DNA of 64,000 nt from assembly GCF_006376685.1 (NCBI RefSeq), contig NZ_VEWL01000013.1:62001-126000 (forward strand), in the 5' to 3' direction. This stretch comes from Ochrobactrum teleogrylli. GTDB taxonomy: Bacteria > Pseudomonadota > Alphaproteobacteria > Rhizobiales > Rhizobiaceae. The position numbers were made by a program, and so were the translations under genes. The notes below the pieces were generated by a model, which saw only the letters and a list, made by a program, of their open reading frames with translations, ran no database searches and was not told where the DNA came from. Below, piece by piece: positions 43,619 to 52,181 of the stretch (within the stretch, counting starts at the first letter, position 1; each line of letters opens with the position of its first letter).

Positions 43619-44542
43619 TCAAGAAGCAAGATCGACAGGCGATCTTTCGTACTTGTCCAGAAGTCGTGCATATTCCTTCTTCAGCGCTTCGCTCAATTCC
43701 GGCTTCGGCTGGCGCAGCGGCGCAAGCATGGTCGGCGCATTGATATCGATCAAATCCATCACCGACTTCATCGGCCCCGGATTGGTTTCGGCAAAAGCCA
43801 GATTCATCAACGGGATCATGTCGCGATGCAGCGCCAGCGCATCGGCGGTCTTGCCCTCTGCGGCGAGATCAAACATCTTGCGCCAGACGCGCGGCAGAAG
43901 GTTTGCGGTCACGACGATGCCGCCCGTTGCACCAGCTGCAACATGCAGCGGGAACAGGTGGTCTTCACCGCTGAGTACGGCGAAAGATGCTGCATCGATG
44001 CCCGCTACCACGCGCAGATAGTGGTACATGTCGGTGTTGCATGCCTTCATGCCGATGATGCGCTCGTGACGCGACAGCTCGTGAATAACTTCCGGATCGA
44101 TAGCGATGCGCGTGCGATACGGGATTTCATAGAGCAGGATCGGCACGGGAGATTCGTCCGCATAACGAAGGAAATAGTCCCGGATGCCAGCCTGCGTGGG
44201 GTTGGTGTAGTAAGGCGTGATCACCAGCAGAGCGTCTGCGCCAGCCGCTGCAAAGTCCTTTGCCGAAGCGATGGCGTCGTGATAGCCGGGATCGAGCACA
44301 CCGGCGACGACAGGGCCCTTTCCTTCCATCGCCTTGGCCGAAAGCTCGACAAAGCGGTTGCGCTCGCGGCGAGCCAAAGCGCCATATTCACCCGTTCCGC
44401 CAAGCGGAACGACACCGTCCACGCCCTGCTGCTTCAGCCAGGCGAACAGCGCATCGGTCGCCTTCAGGTCGATCGTGTCGTCGCTTTGAACCGGGGTGAC
44501 GAGCGCAGGCAAAATGCCGCGAAGACTGGAAGAGTTGATCAT
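43619..44542 (-). CDS. DapA (dihydrodipicolinate synthase/NAL) family lyase
   Basis: A 307-aa class I TIM-barrel lyase that forms a Schiff base with a 2-oxo acid. Motifs: GTGEYGALARRER near 47 (usual GTTGE), YEIPYRTRIAI near 137 with the proton-relay Tyr, and the Schiff-base Lys in IGMKACNTD near 163. The family includes dihydrodipicolinate synthase, N-acetylneuraminate lyase and 2-keto-3-deoxy sugar acid aldolases or dehydratases. In this catabolic operon an aldolase or dehydratase for a keto-sugar acid is likelier than lysine synthesis. The start with GAAAGGA in front is five codons into the longest frame. Confidence 0.87.
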   Translation of the reverse strand: MINSSSLRGILPALVTPVQSDDTIDLKATDALFAWLKQQGVDGVVPLGGTGEYGALARRERNRFVELSAKAMEGKGPVVAGVLDPGYHDAIASAKDFAAAGADALLVITPYYTNPTQAGIRDYFLRYADESPVPILLYEIPYRTRIAIDPEVIHELSRHERIIGMKACNTDMYHYLRVVAGIDAASFAVLSGEDHLFPLHVAAGATGGIVVTANLLPRVWRKMFDLAAEGKTADALALHRDMIPLMNLAFAETNPGPMKSVMDLIDINAPTMLAPLRQPKPELSEALKKEYARLLDKYERSPVDLAS

Positions 44543-44575
44543 GGGTAGTCCTTTCATGCGAATTCAATAATTGGT

Positions 44576-46345
44576 TCAGCGGGACATGCTGCGCTGGCGC
44601 AGACGGTCGGCCACGAAGATCAGCACCGAGATAAAGACGAGGAGGCACGTCGATACCGCAGCGATGACCGGCGAGACCTGAAGGGTCACTTCGTCCCAGA
44701 ACTGCTTGGGCAGGGTGGAATTCAGGCCGCCCGACGAGAACAGCGCGATGGTCAGTTCGTCGAAGGAGGTCGCGAAGGCAAAGAGGAAGGCCGAGAACAT
44801 GCCTGCCGCCAGCATCGGGAAGGTGACATAGGCAAGGCTCTTCATCGGGCTGGCGCCGAGGCTCTGGGCAGCGAGATCAAGGCGCGTATCGTAGTTGCGC
44901 AGCACGGCCACCATGGTCATGACCACGTAAGGTACACACACCACCGTATGACCGATGATGAGGCCGAGGGATGTGCCGACCAGCCCGAGTTCTGCGAAGA
45001 CATAGAACAGGCCGACAGCGATGATGATACGCGGCGCGACGATGGGCGACAGCACGAAGGCGAGGATAGCCGCCTTGCCGCGAATATTGGCGCGGGCCAG
45101 CAGGAAGGCAGCGGGAATGCCGATCAGCATCGACAGGATGCCTGCGCCCAACGCCACGACCAGCGAACGCCACAGGGCTTGTGACCAGACGGGCGTGTTC
45201 CACATCTGCTCATACCATTGCATGGTGAAGCCGGACGGCGGCCAGTTCAGTCCAGCGGCGCTGAACGAGATCGGGATCATCATGATGGCTGGAAGGCTGA
45301 TCAGGATGAGCAGACCCCAGACGAAGCCGCTCAAAAGCTTCGGCGAGGTTTCCGCATCGGAGCTTTTGCGGCTGCTGGGAAAGAGCGCGATCAGTCTGTC
45401 GCTGATATCGCCAATGACGGCGAGAAACTTTGCACCGGCGCGACGCGCGGCGGTGTCGCGGTTCACATTGGTTGCCGAGGTTTCGCCGGTCAGGCTTTCG
45501 AAGCCGAAAATCCGGTCATAGATGACGAAGACCGCCAGCACGACCACGAGAAGCAGCACCGAAATCGCACCGGCCAGACCCCAGTTCAGCGTCTGCTGCA
45601 CCTGATCGATGATGAGCTGGGTAATCATGGTCTCAAAACGCCCGCCCAGCAGCGCCGGCACGATGAAGAAGCCGATGGAGGTGACGAATACCATGATGGC
45701 GGCAGCCGCCACACCGGGCATGGATAGCGGAAAATAGACCGTCCAGAAGGCCGAACCCGGACGCGCTCCAAGCGTGGAGGCGGCGCGCGGCAGGTTGCGG
45801 TCGATATTTTCCATGACCGACAGCATGGTCATGACGGCAAGCGGAAGCATGGCATGCACCATGCCGACCAGAACTGCGCCGAGGCTGTAGATCAGGTTGG
45901 CCGGACGGTCGATGACGCCAATCGCCAGCAGGAACTGATTGATGGCGCCGTTACGACCGAGAATCACCACCCAGGCGAAAGCACGCACCAGAAAGCTGGT
46001 CCAGAAGGACAGGAGCACAAGGAAGATCAGCCAACTCTTGGCTTTCGGACCTGCGGTGGAGATGAGATAGGCCACGGGATAGCCGAGCACGACCGAAAGT
46101 GCGGTCGTCGCCAGCGAAATCTTGAGCGTGATCCACAGGACGTTGAGATAGAGGCTGGAGGCGAAAAGCTGCTGGTAGGCGGCGAGCGAGAAGCCATCCG
46201 GGCCGACAAAGCTCAGCGACAGCAGTTTGCCGACAGGATAGACGAGAAAGGCCAGCAGGAGCACGATCAGCGGTGCGATCATCAGCGAATGCTTGATCCA
46301 CAGCGGCCTTGGCGGTTTGCTGGTACGGGTCGGAAGCGCGCTCAT
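44576..46345 (-). CDS. Polyamine-type ABC transporter, two permease domains fused (PotB-PotC)
   Basis: A 589-aa protein in which two complete spermidine/putrescine-type permeases are joined. The first (about 20-275) has FWTSFLVRAFAWVVILGRNG near 113 and the EAA loop RAASTLGARPGSAFWTVYFPL near 190. A hydrophilic linker of about 60 residues (near 280-340) follows. The second permease (about 345-585) has its own EAA loop, LAAQSLGASPMKSLAYVTFP near 497. The paralogous system at 57631-59372 has the same two permeases as separate genes. It is flanked by its ATPase (3 bases upstream) and the DapA-family gene. Confidence 0.88.
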   Translation of the reverse strand: MSALPTRTSKPPRPLWIKHSLMIAPLIVLLLAFLVYPVGKLLSLSFVGPDGFSLAAYQQLFASSLYLNVLWITLKISLATTALSVVLGYPVAYLISTAGPKAKSWLIFLVLLSFWTSFLVRAFAWVVILGRNGAINQFLLAIGVIDRPANLIYSLGAVLVGMVHAMLPLAVMTMLSVMENIDRNLPRAASTLGARPGSAFWTVYFPLSMPGVAAAAIMVFVTSIGFFIVPALLGGRFETMITQLIIDQVQQTLNWGLAGAISVLLLVVVLAVFVIYDRIFGFESLTGETSATNVNRDTAARRAGAKFLAVIGDISDRLIALFPSSRKSSDAETSPKLLSGFVWGLLILISLPAIMMIPISFSAAGLNWPPSGFTMQWYEQMWNTPVWSQALWRSLVVALGAGILSMLIGIPAAFLLARANIRGKAAILAFVLSPIVAPRIIIAVGLFYVFAELGLVGTSLGLIIGHTVVCVPYVVMTMVAVLRNYDTRLDLAAQSLGASPMKSLAYVTFPMLAAGMFSAFLFAFATSFDELTIALFSSGGLNSTLPKQFWDEVTLQVSPVIAAVSTCLLVFISVLIFVADRLRQRSMSR

Positions 46346-46347
46346 AG

Positions 46348-47448
46348 TCAGGCCTTCCCGTTACCGGCAATGGTGACCGCATCGGTGCCGTGCCACGAAA
46401 GTGCAAGCACGTCGCCGATCTGGAAGGCGCGACCGGAAATGCGGGTCGGGAAAGCCGCAACCAGTTCCGGCAGGGTTTCATCTTCGCCGCGCATATAGAT
46501 CTTGGTCAGGCTGCCCGTCACCATCACATCGGTCACGGTGGCACGCAGCGCCGAAGCGTTGGTTTCGTCGGCAAGCGCCACGGAAAGGTTCTGCGGTCGG
46601 ATCATGATGTGGAGGGAATCGGATGGCGCAATCGACCCGTTGCTGAGCGCGCGCGCCTCGACGGCCTTGGTGCCGATGCGGACGATAGCTTCATCACCGT
46701 CGATCTTCTCGACCTTGGCGGGCAGCAGGTTCGATTCACCGAGGAAGTCGGCGACGAACAGTGTCCGGGGGCGGAAATAGAGATCGGCAGGGGTGCCGAG
46801 CTGTTCGATCTTGCCGGAATTCATCAGGCAGATGCGATCCGACATGGTCATCGCTTCTTCCTGATCATGCGTGACATAAACGATGGTCGCGCCGAGTTCG
46901 CGGTGAATGCGCTTGATTTCAAGCTGCATATGTTCGCGCAGCTTCTTGTCGAGCGCGCCGAGCGGTTCGTCCATGAGAATGATCGACGGGCGGTAGACCA
47001 TGCAGCGGGCAAGAGCCACGCGCTGCTGCTGGCCGCCGGACAATTCCTTCGGATAACGCTGCGCAATATGCGGCAGGCGGATCATTTCCAGCGCTTCGGT
47101 GGCGCGCTTGCGGGCCTCTTCTGCAGCCACTTTGCGCATCTTCAGCGGAAAGGCGATGTTCTCCAGAATAGTCATATGCGGAAACAGGGCGTAGTTTTGG
47201 AAAACCACGCCGATGTCGCGCAGATGCGGTGCGCTGTAGGTCACGTCCTCGTTGCCGATCAGAACAGCGCCGTTATCCGGTCGTGCAAGACCCGCGATGA
47301 GGCTGAGAAGGGTTGTCTTGCCTGATCCCGATGGGCCGAGCAGGGTCAGGAACTCGCCTTCCGGGACGAGAAGGTCCGTTTCGGCAAGTGCGATGAAGTC
47401 GCCATAGCGCTTGGCGAGTTTCTGGATGGTTAGGCTGGATGAAGACAT
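46348..47448 (-). CDS. Polyamine-type ABC transporter ATP-binding protein (PotA type)
   Basis: A 366-aa ATPase. Walker A is GPSGSGKTT (about 38-46), the signature LSGGQQQRVALARCM (near 138) and Walker B IILMDEPLGALDKKLREHM (near 160). The C-terminal 120 residues form a TOBE regulatory domain (PADLYFRPRTLFVADFLGESN onward). It is coupled to the fused permease by a 2-base gap. The repeat and hairpin in front of it (47466-47568) separate it from the binding-protein gene. Confidence 0.9.
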   Translation of the reverse strand: MSSSSLTIQKLAKRYGDFIALAETDLLVPEGEFLTLLGPSGSGKTTLLSLIAGLARPDNGAVLIGNEDVTYSAPHLRDIGVVFQNYALFPHMTILENIAFPLKMRKVAAEEARKRATEALEMIRLPHIAQRYPKELSGGQQQRVALARCMVYRPSIILMDEPLGALDKKLREHMQLEIKRIHRELGATIVYVTHDQEEAMTMSDRICLMNSGKIEQLGTPADLYFRPRTLFVADFLGESNLLPAKVEKIDGDEAIVRIGTKAVEARALSNGSIAPSDSLHIMIRPQNLSVALADETNASALRATVTDVMVTGSLTKIYMRGEDETLPELVAAFPTRISGRAFQIGDVLALSWHGTDAVTIAGNGKA

Positions 47449-47465
47449 GGCAATTCCGCTGGGCC

Positions 47466-47520
47466 AGAGCGCGTTTCGATCGGCTTGAACCGGATCGGCG
47501 CTCTAAATTTTTGTTTGAAC
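47466..47520. repeat. Interspersed palindromic repeat (AGAGCGC type)
   Basis: AGAGCGC (47466-47472) and GCGCTCT (47498-47504) bound an imperfect palindrome whose arms extend inward (GATCGG / CCGGATC), followed by AAATTTTTGTTTGAAC. This is the first half of the composite repeat family seen at 13003-13150; the other half is at 48714-48768. It lies between two genes of the same operon. Confidence 0.55.
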
Positions 47521-47544
47521 GAACATCGTATCTGCTCGAAGTGA

Positions 47545-47568
47545 CAGGCCCGGCTGATGCCGGGCCTG
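47545..47568 (-). other. Stem-loop downstream of the polyamine-type binding-protein gene
   Basis: A perfect 10-bp stem (CAGGCCCGGC / GCCGGGCCTG) with a TGAT loop, nine bases after the binding-protein stop on the minus strand. No T-run follows. Probably an mRNA-stabilising or partially terminating hairpin that favours receptor over ATPase and permease. Confidence 0.6.
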
Positions 47569-47577
47569 CTGCTCCGG

Positions 47578-48660
47578 TTAGCTCAGGAGCCAGCTATTAT
47601 AGCGTTCGATGGCCTTGTCCTGATTGTCATACCAATACTGGGCATTGATCTTGACGCCGTTCTTGATGTGATCCGGGAAGGTCGGGCAGTTTTGCGCGAC
47701 TTTCGGATCGATGATGTCGAAGGCTTCCGGCTGGGTAACGCCAGCGGCGAAATATTCAACCAGCTGCGCCTGACGCTTCGGGTCGGAAGCGAATTTGATG
47801 AATTCGCGGCAGGCGTCGGCATTCGGCGTTCCGGCGAGGATAGCCCAGTTGTCGAGGCCCCAGATGTTCTGGTCCCAGACGATTTCGACCGGAGCGCCGC
47901 CCGACTGCGCCGACTGCGCACGCGAAACCCAAGTCGGGATCATGTCCACTTCGCCGGAGATCAGCATCTGCTCGACCTGCGCTCCGCTGGTCCAGAATAC
48001 CGAAACGTCCTTCTTGATGCGGTCGAGCGACTTGAAGGCGCGGTCGAGATCGCAAGGATAGACATCCGCATTGGCCACGCCGTCAGCCATCAGGGCCTGT
48101 TCGATGGTGTCGAACGGGTGCTTGCGCAGCGCGCGACGGCCTTCAATCTTTTCCAGATTGAAGAAGTCGGCCCAGGATTTGGGCGCTTCGCGTCCTTCGA
48201 AAGCATCAGTACGATAGGCAAGAACGGTGGTGTAAACATTGTTGCCTACGCCGTATTCCGACAGATACTGCTTCGGCAGGCTGGCGATGACGGCTTCGCT
48301 TTCGAGACCATGCTTTTCGAGATACTTCTTGTCTCCCGCAGTGAGCATGAGGATGGCCGGTTCGCTGATCTTCGCCATGTCCCAGGTGTAGGACCCGGCA
48401 TCGACCATTGAACGGATCTGCGCGGTTGGCTCCGCATTGGCCTGAACACCCACGACTTCGATGCCGGTTGCTTCCTGGAACGGACGGTAGAAAACGGCAC
48501 CGTAAGCCTTGGTGTAGATGCCACCGTCATCGCGCACGACGATGCGCTTGTTCTGGGCCTGCGACGGCGTCCAGATCGCAGGGGCGGCCAGAGCGACTGC
48601 ACCTGCTGCGGTGGTTTTCAGAAACTGGCGGCGTGACCAGGTGGTATTCTTGATTATCAT
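47578..48660 (-). CDS. Polyamine-type ABC transporter substrate-binding protein (PotD type), Tat signal
   Basis: A 360-aa receptor. The N-terminus carries a textbook twin-arginine signal, SRRQFLKTTAAGAVALAAPA at about 9-28, so the protein is exported folded. The mature region follows the PotD/SBP_bac pattern: IVVRDDGGIYTKAYG near 40, NNVYTTVLAYRTDAF near 143, then a KSWADFFNLEKIEGRRAL segment near 165. The neighbouring oxidase and DapA-like lyase suggest an acid ligand rather than a simple polyamine. First importer gene behind the FAD oxidase. Confidence 0.88.
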   Translation of the reverse strand: MIIKNTTWSRRQFLKTTAAGAVALAAPAIWTPSQAQNKRIVVRDDGGIYTKAYGAVFYRPFQEATGIEVVGVQANAEPTAQIRSMVDAGSYTWDMAKISEPAILMLTAGDKKYLEKHGLESEAVIASLPKQYLSEYGVGNNVYTTVLAYRTDAFEGREAPKSWADFFNLEKIEGRRALRKHPFDTIEQALMADGVANADVYPCDLDRAFKSLDRIKKDVSVFWTSGAQVEQMLISGEVDMIPTWVSRAQSAQSGGAPVEIVWDQNIWGLDNWAILAGTPNADACREFIKFASDPKRQAQLVEYFAAGVTQPEAFDIIDPKVAQNCPTFPDHIKNGVKINAQYWYDNQDKAIERYNSWLLS

Positions 48661-48713
48661 GTTCGTTCCCTTTCAAAAATGCTGAACCAACCAACGGTCG
48701 GCTCTAACTCATT

Positions 48714-48768
48714 GTTTTTTCGCATTATCCGACGCAAAGCCGCTTCACGCTTCTGCTGGAAATGCTTT
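48714..48768. repeat. Interspersed repeat (CATTATCC ... GCTGGAAATG type)
   Basis: A 55-base stretch beginning TGTTTTTTCGCATTATCC and ending TTCTGCTGGAAATGC matches the second part of the 13003-13150 element, without that copy's 23-bp palindrome insertion. It occupies most of the gap between the FAD oxidase and the binding protein. With 47466-47520 it brackets the binding-protein gene. Confidence 0.6.
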
Positions 48769-48773
48769 CGATT

Positions 48774-50213
48774 TCAATGCTCCGCCCGTGCTGCCGGTAT
48801 GAGACGGCCAGGGTTGAACAATCCTTTTGGATCGATGGCGGACTTCACAGCCCGCATCAGCGCCAGATCGGTGGTTGTCTTGTAACGGTCCATTTCCTTG
48901 AGCGAGACCTGTCCGACGCCATGTTCGGCGCTGAATGTGCCGCCCAGCGCAAAGGATGCGTCGTTGACGGCATGGCGGATATTGGCTGCGAGCGCGTCGC
49001 GGTCTTCCAGCGCCTTCCAGTCGTCGAAGGTAAAGAACGGAATGAAATGGACATTGCCGTCGCCGAGATGCCCCACAATGACGAGTGACGCATCGGCTGC
49101 GAGATCAAGCACGGCGGCGCTGGCGCGGTCGATGAATTCGGCGGTCGCGGCCACCGGTACGGCGCAGTCGGTAGTCAGGCCGACGCCCGCCTTCTTATTG
49201 GCTTCCGAAACGCTATGGCGCACTTCCCACATCGCGGCGCGCTGGGACTCGCTGCTGGCGATCACGGCATTTTCGATAAGGCCATCCTCGAAAGCCTGTC
49301 CCAGCAGGTTTTCCAGCGCAGCGTCGAGATCGTCTTCGCCGCCACTGTCGGACAGTTCGATCAGCAAATGCCAATCATGTTCCGTATCGACCGGCGAACG
49401 GCGCTGCGGAACGTTTGCCACCACCAGATCGAGCTGGAGGCGGTTCATCAGTTCATAGCCGGAAAGCTTGGCGCCGTAGCGTTCCTGCACGGTGGTCAGA
49501 AGCTTGACGGCGGAATGGGCGCTTGGCAGCCCGGCCCATGCCACCACATGGCGGATGGGTTGCGGATGCAATTTCAATACGGCGGCGGTGATGATTCCGA
49601 GCGTGCCTTCGGAACCGATGAAGAGATGCTTCAGATCGTAGCCCGAATTGTTCTTGCGCAGGGCCTTGAGATCGGACCAGACCGAACCATCTGGCAAGAC
49701 GGCCTCCAGCCCGAGAATGTTTTCGCGGGTATTGCCATAACGCAGAACCGACGTGCCACCCGCATTGGTGGCGATGGTGCCGCCGATCTGGCACGAGCCT
49801 TCCGCTCCAAGGCTGACCGGATAGTAGCGTCCGGCGTCGGTTGCGGCGGTATGGATATTGGCGAGCACGCAGCCTGCATCGACTTCCATCGTATTATTGA
49901 CGGGGTCGACATTGCGGATGCGGCGCATGCGTTCCAGGCTGATGATTACCGGTGCCGGGCCATCCTTTGCCGGTACGGACCCGCCGACCAGACCCGTATT
50001 GCCGCCCTGCGGCAATACGGGAACGTCGTGGCGATTACAGCAGGCGACGATGGCCGCAACCTGTTCCGTATTCGCCGGACGCGCAACGCAAAGCGCCTTG
50101 CCACTATATCGACCGCGCCAGTCTTCGGTGGCATGCACCATTTCGGCAGCGTCGACGATTACCGCCTCAGTACCGATTAGCTCGATCAGTTCCGCAATCA
50201 CTGGCACTGTCAT
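48774..50213 (-). CDS. FAD-linked oxidase, D-2-hydroxyacid (2-hydroxyglutarate) dehydrogenase type
   Basis: A 479-aa VAO-family flavoprotein of the GlcD/DLD2/D2HGDH type. The FAD domain spans about 40-220 (VLPQGGNTGLVGGSVP near 66, CQIGGTIATNAGGTSVLRYG near 140 and HLFIGSEGTLGI near 192). The C-terminal cap includes IVGHLGDGNVHFIPF near 380 and FSAEHGVGQVSLKE near 430, with the two metal-binding histidine regions. It oxidises a D-2-hydroxyacid to the 2-oxo acid, a natural substrate for the DapA-family lyase of the same operon. First gene of the minus-strand operon. Confidence 0.88.
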   Translation of the reverse strand: MTVPVIAELIELIGTEAVIVDAAEMVHATEDWRGRYSGKALCVARPANTEQVAAIVACCNRHDVPVLPQGGNTGLVGGSVPAKDGPAPVIISLERMRRIRNVDPVNNTMEVDAGCVLANIHTAATDAGRYYPVSLGAEGSCQIGGTIATNAGGTSVLRYGNTRENILGLEAVLPDGSVWSDLKALRKNNSGYDLKHLFIGSEGTLGIITAAVLKLHPQPIRHVVAWAGLPSAHSAVKLLTTVQERYGAKLSGYELMNRLQLDLVVANVPQRRSPVDTEHDWHLLIELSDSGGEDDLDAALENLLGQAFEDGLIENAVIASSESQRAAMWEVRHSVSEANKKAGVGLTTDCAVPVAATAEFIDRASAAVLDLAADASLVIVGHLGDGNVHFIPFFTFDDWKALEDRDALAANIRHAVNDASFALGGTFSAEHGVGQVSLKEMDRYKTTTDLALMRAVKSAIDPKGLFNPGRLIPAARAEH

Positions 50214-50252
50214 TTTCCCATTTAATTGTTATGCGATTACTTCGATTGAAAT

Positions 50253-50280
50253 ATGATAGCGGATAATTTTTGTAATGCAA
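50253..50280 (-). promoter_or_regulatory. Promoter of the FAD oxidase operon
   Basis: On the minus strand TTGCAT (50280-50275), 16 bases, TATCAT (50258-50253), about 40 bases before the start codon. A reasonable sigma70-type match. Confidence 0.5.
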
Positions 50281-50647
50281 TAATGAGTCTTTAATGCCGA
50301 TAATTTCTCAAAATCTTTTCACAGGGAGCGGAATGAAAAGCGCAAAGCGATACTGCCACCCTTTCTGGAAGCAACTGCAGATGCGCGGTGCAAAAAATTG
50401 GATACCCTGATCACGGGCCGCTGTGGGCGGACGTAAAAATTCGCGCGATCATTGCCGCGAAACATCGTCAAGTGGGCAGGGCTGCTCAACACTTATGACG
50501 GTAAAATAAACAGTTCAGCTTTTGTTCAAAAATTTGGAGCGCGGCGAGAACGCACTATCATCAATCAGTTGGCTTCATGATGTCAGTCGAGTGGATTAAT
50601 TTCCAACATAGATTGAACTCGCCGCGCTTGGCGTTTTTCGCGTGCCT
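50281..50647. other. Intergenic region without a recognisable gene
   Basis: About 370 bases between the divergent promoter side of the FAD oxidase operon and the 3' end of the aldehyde dehydrogenase gene. A short plus-strand stretch near 50330-50440 reads as an open peptide of charged residues without a start signal and may be a gene remnant. I cannot assign any feature here. Confidence 0.4.
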
Positions 50648-52102
50648 TTAGCCGGAGATTACCTTAACTTCCGTAAAGTCTTCCAGCCCCCATTTTCCAC
50701 CTTCACGGCCATTGCCGGATTGCTTGTATCCGCCGAACGGGCTGCCGGAACCAAGCGATGAGCCGTTGATCTGCACCATGCCTGCGCGGAGCTTCCGCCC
50801 AAGGCGTTTGGCGCGCTCAACAGATCCGGTTTGGACATAAGCGGATAAACCGTATGGTGTATCATTCGCGATAGCGATGGCCTCCTGTTCATCGTCAAAC
50901 GGAATGATGACCAACACGGGACCAAATATCTCTTCACGCGCAATCGTCATATCGTTCCGTACATCCGCAAATATGGTCGGGCGGACGAAGTTGCCGGCGT
51001 TAAATCCCTTCGGATGACCGAGGCCACCTGCAACCAGACGTGCACCCTCATCAATGCCTGTTTGGATCAGACCTTGAACTTTGTCAAAATGCACTTTCGA
51101 TGATAGCGGGCCGATATGATCTCCTTCAAGAGCTGGATCACCGACCAGCATCTGATCAGCGGCACGAGCGGCGAGCCGCACGACCTGATCGTAAACCGAG
51201 TTCTCGACCAGCAACCGGGTGGGGGCATTGCAGGATTGACCGGTATTGTTGAAGCACTCCGCAATGGCGCGCTCTACCGCGCTTTCAATGTCGCTGTCCG
51301 CGAAAATCAAATTGGGGGATTTGCCTCCGAGCTCAAGTGAGACACGTTTGACTGTATCTGCCGCGCCGCGCGCGACAGCAGTGCCCGCACGGGTCGAGCC
51401 GGTGAATGACATCATGTCGATGTCCGCGTGGCGTGACATGGCTTCGCCCACGACCAAACCTTCGCCATTGACCAGGTTGAATACGCCTTTTGGAAGCCCT
51501 GCTTCATGGAGAAATTCGGCAAAGAGCATTGCAGACATGGGCGCTATTTCGGAGGGTTTCAAAACTACCGTGCATCCGACCGCGATCGCTGGAATAACTT
51601 TCAAAGCGATCTGGTTCATCGGCCAATTCCATGGGGTAATCAGACCGCAGACGCCGATTGGTTCACGCACAATGATCTCGCCGGAATTATCTGTTCGTTT
51701 TTCTTCAAACTCGAAGTTTTCCAGCGCCTGGATGAAAGCGTTGAGGTGATACAAGCCTGCAGCGGCCTGTTGATCGCGGGCCATGGTGATAGGCGCACCC
51801 ATTTCAAGCGAAATGGTTTTGGCCATATCTTCGAGACGCGCCTCATATATTTCTGCGATCTTGCGCAAGAAGCGGGCGCGCTCCTCAACCGGGGTTTCGC
51901 TCCAGGAAGAGAATGCCCTACGGGCAGCTGTGACCGCTCGATCAACATCCTGAGTTGAGCCTGCCGAAATGGTTGCATAAGGCTGCTCATTGGCGGGGTT
52001 GACGACGGCAATGGTGTCGGTTCCGAAAGGTTCGACCCAAGCGCCATCGATATAAATGTCAGTCTTTACGATGTAATTGGTGTTCTGGTCGGATTGGAGC
52101 AC
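50648..52102 (-). CDS. Aldehyde dehydrogenase family protein
   Basis: A 484-aa NAD(P)-dependent aldehyde dehydrogenase. PWNWPMNQIALKVIPAIA near 150, the catalytic Glu in LELGGKSPNLIF (near 255) and the catalytic Cys in NNTGQSCNAPTRL (near 287) are intact, and GYKQSGNGREGGKWGLEDF closes the protein. The longest frame reaches 87 codons further upstream, but that part lies inside the crotonase gene region. A GTG at 52102 with AGAGAGGGA in front is the best start. It probably oxidises an aldehyde released by the crotonase-type lyase or a side chain in the CoA pathway. Confidence 0.87.
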   Translation of the reverse strand: MLQSDQNTNYIVKTDIYIDGAWVEPFGTDTIAVVNPANEQPYATISAGSTQDVDRAVTAARRAFSSWSETPVEERARFLRKIAEIYEARLEDMAKTISLEMGAPITMARDQQAAAGLYHLNAFIQALENFEFEEKRTDNSGEIIVREPIGVCGLITPWNWPMNQIALKVIPAIAVGCTVVLKPSEIAPMSAMLFAEFLHEAGLPKGVFNLVNGEGLVVGEAMSRHADIDMMSFTGSTRAGTAVARGAADTVKRVSLELGGKSPNLIFADSDIESAVERAIAECFNNTGQSCNAPTRLLVENSVYDQVVRLAARAADQMLVGDPALEGDHIGPLSSKVHFDKVQGLIQTGIDEGARLVAGGLGHPKGFNAGNFVRPTIFADVRNDMTIAREEIFGPVLVIIPFDDEQEAIAIANDTPYGLSAYVQTGSVERAKRLGRKLRAGMVQINGSSLGSGSPFGGYKQSGNGREGGKWGLEDFTEVKVISG

Positions 52103-52181
52103 GATATTTCCCTCTCTGGTAATTGTTAGGTTTTGCAGGGTGACGTTGAATACAACGGTTCCCGTCGGACACGATCTCGTT

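Noticed and set aside
46390-47325. Plus-strand frame of 311 codons opposite the PotA-type ATPase
   Set aside because: Antisense shadow without motifs or start signal.
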